NCBI GenBank assembly: GCA_947588745.1
Contig: CANPYW010000015.1
Coordinates: forward strand, 1-44,089
Length of the DNA: 44,089 nucleotides
Reading direction: 5' to 3'
Origin: Candidatus Gastranaerophilales bacterium
GTDB taxonomy: Bacteria; Cyanobacteriota; Vampirovibrionia; Gastranaerophilales; Gastranaerophilaceae
A program made the position numbers and the translations under genes. Shown here in pieces: positions 40,789 through 44,089 of the stretch; position 1 is the stretch's first letter; each line of letters opens with the position of its first letter. Under the pieces are notes generated by a model. That model was not told the origin of the DNA. It searched no databases and saw nothing but the letters and a program-made list of their open reading frames with translations.

Positions 40789-42390
40789 CTATTTTGTTAA
40801 TACAGCCGGTTTTGGCCCTGCATTAACAATTTCCGAAGGCATATTCGGATATTTATTTCTAAAGTTATCGGCAAACATTTGAGCAAGTTTATTAGCTTGT
40901 TCATCATAAGCTTTTTTATCTTCCCACATACCACGTGCATCAAGCTTATCATCAGGTACGTTCGGGCATGAAGTCGGATAATCTACATTAAATATTTCAT
41001 GGTGCTTAAATTCGATATTATCAAAAGCACCCGTTAATGCAGCAGTAACCATTGCACGAGTATAAGATAATTTCATACGTTTAGCACCCATAGCGGCACT
41101 TCCACCTGCCCAGCCGGTATTTACCAAATAAACTTTTGTACCGTATTTATCTAATTTTTCACCCAGCATTTTTGCATAAACAGAAGCATCCATCGGCATA
41201 AAAGGTTCACCGAATAATGTTGAGAATGTAGGTTGAGGTTCTGTAACACCACGTTCAGTACCTGCAAGTTTAGATGTAAATCCGGTTACAAAGTGGTACA
41301 TAGCTGCATTTTTATCCAATCTGGAAATAGGAGGTAATACACCGAATGCATCAGCAGTTAAGAAAATAACTACTTTAGGTATTCCACCTTTTGACGGAAT
41401 TTGTGCATTATTAATATAATCGATAGGATAACCTACACGTGTATTTTCAGTTAAAGAACCGTCGTTAAAGTCAAATTCACGTGTTTTTTCATCCATAATT
41501 ACATTTTCAACCAATGAACCGAATTTGATTGCATTATAGATATCAGGTTCATTTTCAGCAGAAAGATTAATACATTTTGCATAACATCCACCTTCAAAAT
41601 TAAATACACCGTCAGGTGACCAACCGTGTTCGTCATCACCGATTAATTTACGTGCAGGATCTGCGGAGAGTGTTGTTTTCCCGGTTCCGGATAATCCAAA
41701 GAATACTGCCGTTTCACCTGTTTGCGGATCCATATTTGCACTACAGTGCATTGGAAGTACATTTTTCTTTGTCATTATGTAGTTCATGGTTGCGAATACA
41801 GATTTTTTAATTTCTCCTGAGTATTGTGAACCGCAAATAATAATTGTATGTGCTTCATAGTCAATAGCAATACAAGCTTCTGAATTTACTCCGTCAACTT
41901 CCGGATCGCATTTAAACCCTGGTGCACACAAGATTGTATAGTCTGCTTCACCATAGTTTGCCAATTCTTCTTCGGTCGGTCTTATTAATAATTGGTGAAT
42001 GAATAAGTTTTGAGATGCCATTTCATTTATTACTCTGAATTTTTGAGTATATTTCTTATCTGCACCTGCAAATCCGTCGAATATAAATACTTCTCTATTT
42101 TGCAGATATGCTGCTATTTTACCCTTTATAGAATTAAATTTTTCTCTTGAAATAGGTCTGTTTACTTTTCCCCACGCAATTTCATCGTGTACAGACTCTG
42201 TATCAACAATAAATTTATCCTTAGGTGACCGACCCGTATATTTACCGGTTGTTACAACCAAAGCACCTTTATTTGACAATTTACCTTCGCCCAATCTTAA
42301 AGCTGCCTCTGTTAATTGAGCCGGAGTTAAATTTCTATATACTGCTTTTGGCTCAATAATACCAAACTTTTCAATGCCATAAGTTTCCAT
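40789..42390 (-). CDS. pckA: Phosphoenolpyruvate carboxykinase (ATP)
   Basis: 533 residues, the normal length of the ATP-dependent enzyme. It interconverts oxaloacetate and PEP with ATP/ADP; in fermenting gut bacteria it often runs toward oxaloacetate (known). Visible are TTGKYTGRSPKDKF, the metal-binding MHCSANMD, the kinase P-loop GLSGTGKTTLSADP (kinase-1a), the metal-binding LIGDDEHGWS and the adenine-side block ENTRVGYPIDYI. A second conserved block is NTGWAGGSAAMGAKRM. AAAGGAGG lies seven bases before ATG 42390. It stands alone, ending at a shared terminator. Confidence 0.97.
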   Translation of the reverse strand: METYGIEKFGIIEPKAVYRNLTPAQLTEAALRLGEGKLSNKGALVVTTGKYTGRSPKDKFIVDTESVHDEIAWGKVNRPISREKFNSIKGKIAAYLQNREVFIFDGFAGADKKYTQKFRVINEMASQNLFIHQLLIRPTEEELANYGEADYTILCAPGFKCDPEVDGVNSEACIAIDYEAHTIIICGSQYSGEIKKSVFATMNYIMTKKNVLPMHCSANMDPQTGETAVFFGLSGTGKTTLSADPARKLIGDDEHGWSPDGVFNFEGGCYAKCINLSAENEPDIYNAIKFGSLVENVIMDEKTREFDFNDGSLTENTRVGYPIDYINNAQIPSKGGIPKVVIFLTADAFGVLPPISRLDKNAAMYHFVTGFTSKLAGTERGVTEPQPTFSTLFGEPFMPMDASVYAKMLGEKLDKYGTKVYLVNTGWAGGSAAMGAKRMKLSYTRAMVTAALTGAFDNIEFKHHEIFNVDYPTSCPNVPDDKLDARGMWEDKKAYDEQANKLAQMFADNFRNKYPNMPSEIVNAGPKPAVLTK

Positions 42391-42705
42391 TTAGTGACCT
42401 CCTTTATATTAATATGGTATTCATGCTTAATTTAAAACAAAAACAGCCAAATTTCAACTAAAATTGTATAAATTACACTATTTGTATGCTTTTTTTAAAA
42501 AAATTTGCAATTGTTATTTTGATTACTATTAATAATTCACACAAGGATAAAAAACGTAATTTCTCAAAGAGTATAATCATTTTAGTTATTTTAGATTTAA
42601 ACATTCGGGTGATAATTTTTATTTTTTTATACTTTTTAGGGATTAAATACTAATTTGATACTTTTATAATATGAATATCCGCTTACACGAAAGGAGTTGT
42701 TCATA
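42391..42705. other. 315-base intergenic region between divergent pckA and LEA-like gene
   Basis: Very AT-rich, with ribosome binding sites at both ends (AAAGGAGG for pckA, AAAGGAG for the 42706 gene). A TATAAT at 42665-42670 lies 36 bases upstream of the second gene but has no clear -35 box. No further structure or convincing gene was seen. Confidence 0.5.
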
Positions 42706-42969
42706 ATGAATAATGATAAAAATATGAAAGATAAAATGCACGATAAAACCGAACACATTAAAGAAAAAGCCTCTGAACTAAAAGGCGAAATGAAAGTTAA
42801 AGCAGAACACGTTAAACATGATGTTCAAAAAGGGGCTGATAAAGCTAAAGAAAAAGCTGCCGAATACAAAGGTGAAATGAAAGAACACATGCACGAAGCC
42901 GGAAAAAAAGTTCACAATGTAAAAGAAAAAATAGCAAAAAACATGGAAGATGAAAATACAGACAAATAA
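42706..42969 (+). CDS. LEA-like charged helical repeat protein, 87 residues
   Basis: ATG 42706 preceded by AAAGGAG; the upstream in-frame start at 42697 is not preferred. Almost only Lys, Glu, Ala, His and Met, with repeated 11-residue-like words: EKASELKGEMKVKAEH, DKAKEKAAEYKGEMKEH and KKVHNVKEKI. This is the pattern of group 3 LEA and YtxH/CsbD-like stress proteins, natively unfolded and helix-forming on drying or membrane contact. No Cys or Trp. A terminator follows at once, so it is monocistronic. Role in stress tolerance is inferred from composition. Confidence 0.75.
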   Translation: MNNDKNMKDKMHDKTEHIKEKASELKGEMKVKAEHVKHDVQKGADKAKEKAAEYKGEMKEHMHEAGKKVHNVKEKIAKNMEDENTDK

Positions 42970-42978
42970 AAATTAATG

Positions 42979-42996
42979 AAGCTCCGTTTGGAGCTT
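42979..42996 (+). terminator. Rho-independent terminator of the LEA-like gene
   Basis: Stem AAGCTCC/GGAGCTT (42979-42985, 42990-42996) with loop GTTT, followed by TATTTTTTG. It starts ten bases after the stop codon. Confidence 0.85.
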
Positions 42997-43019
42997 TATT
43001 TTTTGCTATAAATAAGCTG

Positions 43020-43077
43020 TTGAAAATATCAAAAATTTTTAATATAATCTATTCATATAAATATTTGAATAGATTAT
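43020..43077 (+). promoter_or_regulatory. Promoter with a 12-bp inverted repeat reaching the start codon
   Basis: TTGAAA at 43020-43025, 17 bases, TATAAT at 43043-43048: a near-consensus promoter. ATAATCTATTCA (43044-43055) and its exact complement TGAATAGATTAT (43066-43077) form a dyad with a ten-base spacer that covers the -10 box, the predicted transcript start and the leader, ending one base before ATG 43079. Likely a repressor operator. Confidence 0.6.
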
Positions 43078-43078
43078 T

Positions 43079-43780
43079 ATGAAACATATAGTTGTAATTC
43101 CGACATATAATGAAGCTGAAAATATTGAAAGCCTTATAAATGAGATATTTCAGAATTATGATAATTTAAGTATATTAATTGTAGACGATTCTTCTCCCGA
43201 CGGAACAGCTGCAATTATTAAAAATCTGCAATCTAAATACAATAAATTACACCTGATAATTCAAGAAAAAAAAGAAGGTTTGGCTATTGCTTATATTAAC
43301 GGATTTAAGTGGTGTCTTAACAATGGTTTTGATGTATTTTCAACATGCGATGCTGATTTTTCCCATAATCCAAAGTATTTTAAACAAGTAATTGAATACA
43401 TAAATTCAGGCTATGATGTTATATGCGGCTCAAGATACAATCAAGGCGGGAATACTTCTGAAAAAAATTTCTTCAGAAATTTTATTTCAATTGGCGGGAA
43501 TATATTCTCCAGATTAATACTCGGTTATGAAATGCACGATTGGACCGGCGGTTTTAATACATATAATAAATCTGCAATTGAAAAAATTGATTTGAATTCA
43601 ATCAAGGCTAAAGGTTATATTTTTCAAGCAGAAATTAAATACAAGTTGATTCATTCAGGTGCTAAATACATTGAATTTCCAATTGATTTTATTCCAAGAA
43701 CTAAAGGAAAGTCAAAAATGGATATTTATATTATTTTAGAAGCATTTATATCTGCTTTTAGAATTAAAATGGGATTTTAG
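43079..43780 (+). CDS. GT2 glycosyltransferase, polyprenol-phosphate mannose synthase-like
   Basis: 233 residues. GT-A fold of the DPM1/Ppm1 type: VVIPTYNEAENIESLI at the N-terminus, LIVDDSSPDGTA (Asp-Asp), FSTCDADFSHNP (DAD metal site), VICGSRYNQGG and DWTGGFNTYNKSAIEKI. It makes a lipid-linked hexose on the cytoplasmic face, for use by GT-C transferases outside. It has no C-terminal membrane spans, so it is the soluble DPM1 subtype. No Shine-Dalgarno is visible in the short leader. Its strong promoter carries a long dyad. Sugar and lipid are not proven. Confidence 0.85.
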   Translation: MKHIVVIPTYNEAENIESLINEIFQNYDNLSILIVDDSSPDGTAAIIKNLQSKYNKLHLIIQEKKEGLAIAYINGFKWCLNNGFDVFSTCDADFSHNPKYFKQVIEYINSGYDVICGSRYNQGGNTSEKNFFRNFISIGGNIFSRLILGYEMHDWTGGFNTYNKSAIEKIDLNSIKAKGYIFQAEIKYKLIHSGAKYIEFPIDFIPRTKGKSKMDIYIILEAFISAFRIKMGF

Positions 43781-43798
43781 AGTTCAATTATAAAATAT

Positions 43799-43838
43799 AA
43801 AGAACATCTGACACAAAAATTGATATCAGATGTTCTTT
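43799..43838. terminator. Bidirectional terminator between GT2 and cysteine-rich gene
   Basis: A perfect 13-bp stem, 43799-43811 with 43826-43838 (core AGAACATCTGA/TCAGATGTTCT), with a 14-base loop and T-rich flanks on both strands. Serves the convergent genes on either side. Confidence 0.85.
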
Positions 43839-43853
43839 TATTCTTATTATTGA

Positions 43854-44089
43854 CTATTTACCGCATTTGCAGTTCTTGGAACACTTATCGTCTTTTGTGC
43901 ATTTGCATTCTTTTGAACATTGACAATCAGAATTACATTTACATTCACCTATACATTCGCAGTTCTTGGAACACTTATCATCTTTTGTGCATTTGCATTC
44001 TTTTGAACATTTACAATCAGAATTACATTTACATTCACCTATACATTCGCAGTTCTTGGAACACTTATCATCTTTTGTGCATTTGCATT
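43854..44089 (-). CDS. Metallothionein-like cysteine-rich tandem-repeat protein, 5' part beyond the window
   Basis: The leftward frame ends at the minus-strand TAG 43856-43854; 77 codons are in view and no start is reached. The sequence is a 30-residue repeat, with two full copies and a 17-residue last part ending CKCGK. Each unit has nine Cys in the pattern CxC-x5-C-x3-CxC-x3-CxC-x3-CxC-x3, the other residues being mostly Lys, Asp, Asn, Glu and Ser. Cys-x-Cys density of this kind is typical of metallothioneins (Zn, Cu, Cd binding). No hydrophobic segment is visible. Length, start and any signal peptide lie outside the window. No named family recognised. Confidence 0.8.
   Translation of the reverse strand, partial: CKCTKDDKCSKNCECIGECKCNSDCKCSKECKCTKDDKCSKNCECIGECKCNSDCQCSKECKCTKDDKCSKNCKCGK
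43871..44089 (-). repeat. 90-bp coding tandem repeat
   Basis: Copies begin at 43871 and 43961, and a third at 44051 is cut by the edge. The first two full copies differ at two visible bases (GTC/ATC near 43890, TTG/TTT near 43920). Period 90 bases, 30 codons, so length changes by recombination keep the frame. Confidence 0.9.

Noticed and set aside
42486-42653. Rightward 55-codon hydrophobic frame between pckA and the LEA-like gene
   Set aside because: No ribosome binding site, composition expected from AT-rich noncoding DNA, and it would overlap the promoter region of the next gene.
43871-44089. Possible CRISPR or satellite-like array of 90-bp units
   Set aside because: No spacers of variable sequence between repeats; the whole unit is open reading frame with a regular cysteine pattern, so it is coding repeat.

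Overview
The window is a stretch of AT-rich, diderm bacterial chromosome with dense, partly overlapping genes. Kdo activation (kdsB), a TolC-type outer-membrane channel, acetyl-CoA carboxylase (accD, accA), CdsA and several envelope glycosyltransferases point to a Gram-negative-type envelope. Several small proteins of a lineage-specific look (N-termini MNIKAIN and MKISPIN) and the overall gene style suggest a gut member of the non-photosynthetic Cyanobacteriota (Gastranaerophilales / Melainabacteria). This assignment is an inference from gene style, not proven. No prophage, insertion sequence or CRISPR array was seen.

Layout. 1-70: tRNA with anticodon CAT, missing two bases at the window edge. 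191-5755: surface-polymer operon with a CDP-glycerol glycerophosphotransferase homolog, a 1036-residue three-module protein (cytidylyltransferase, extended SDR, second glycerophosphotransferase) and a polysaccharide pyruvyl transferase homolog. It carries three G/C homopolymers of 9-10 bases, two of them exactly at module junctions. 5777-14874: radical SAM/SPASM gene; cdsA; a leftward cluster GT2 - yidC - queA - GT-C-like membrane protein; an exported metallophosphoesterase; and a protein made of three 55-residue repeats. 14999-21759: leftward genes for a DUF2130 protein, a CoA-dehydratase-activase-related protein with a DNA-binding-like neighbour, a YqeG-type phosphatase, a U32 peptidase-family protein and a polytopic membrane protein.

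21870-22170 holds two tandem, nearly identical promoter + RNA + terminator cassettes. Each predicts a 69-nt RNA with an exposed anti-Shine-Dalgarno-like motif, laid out like cyanobacterial Yfr1. 22243-31945: M49-like metalloprotein, a small lineage protein, dprA, topA, aroE, SGNH hydrolase, two 46-residue microproteins and argS. 32054-36183: accD-accA-prmA-kdsB-dmeF-like operon. 36264-39838: an RHH-like/NifX-type fusion, and a divergent tolC-like / marR-emrA efflux locus with an operator-like dyad. 39940-43780: small hypothetical proteins, pckA, a LEA-like repeat protein and a polyprenol-phosphate-mannose-synthase-like GT2. The right edge is a truncated gene for a metallothionein-like protein of 30-residue tandem repeats with nine cysteines each.

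The strongest leads are the homopolymer-gated fusion gene (phase variation of surface glycopolymer assembly), the tandem anti-SD RNAs and the cysteine-rich repeat protein.
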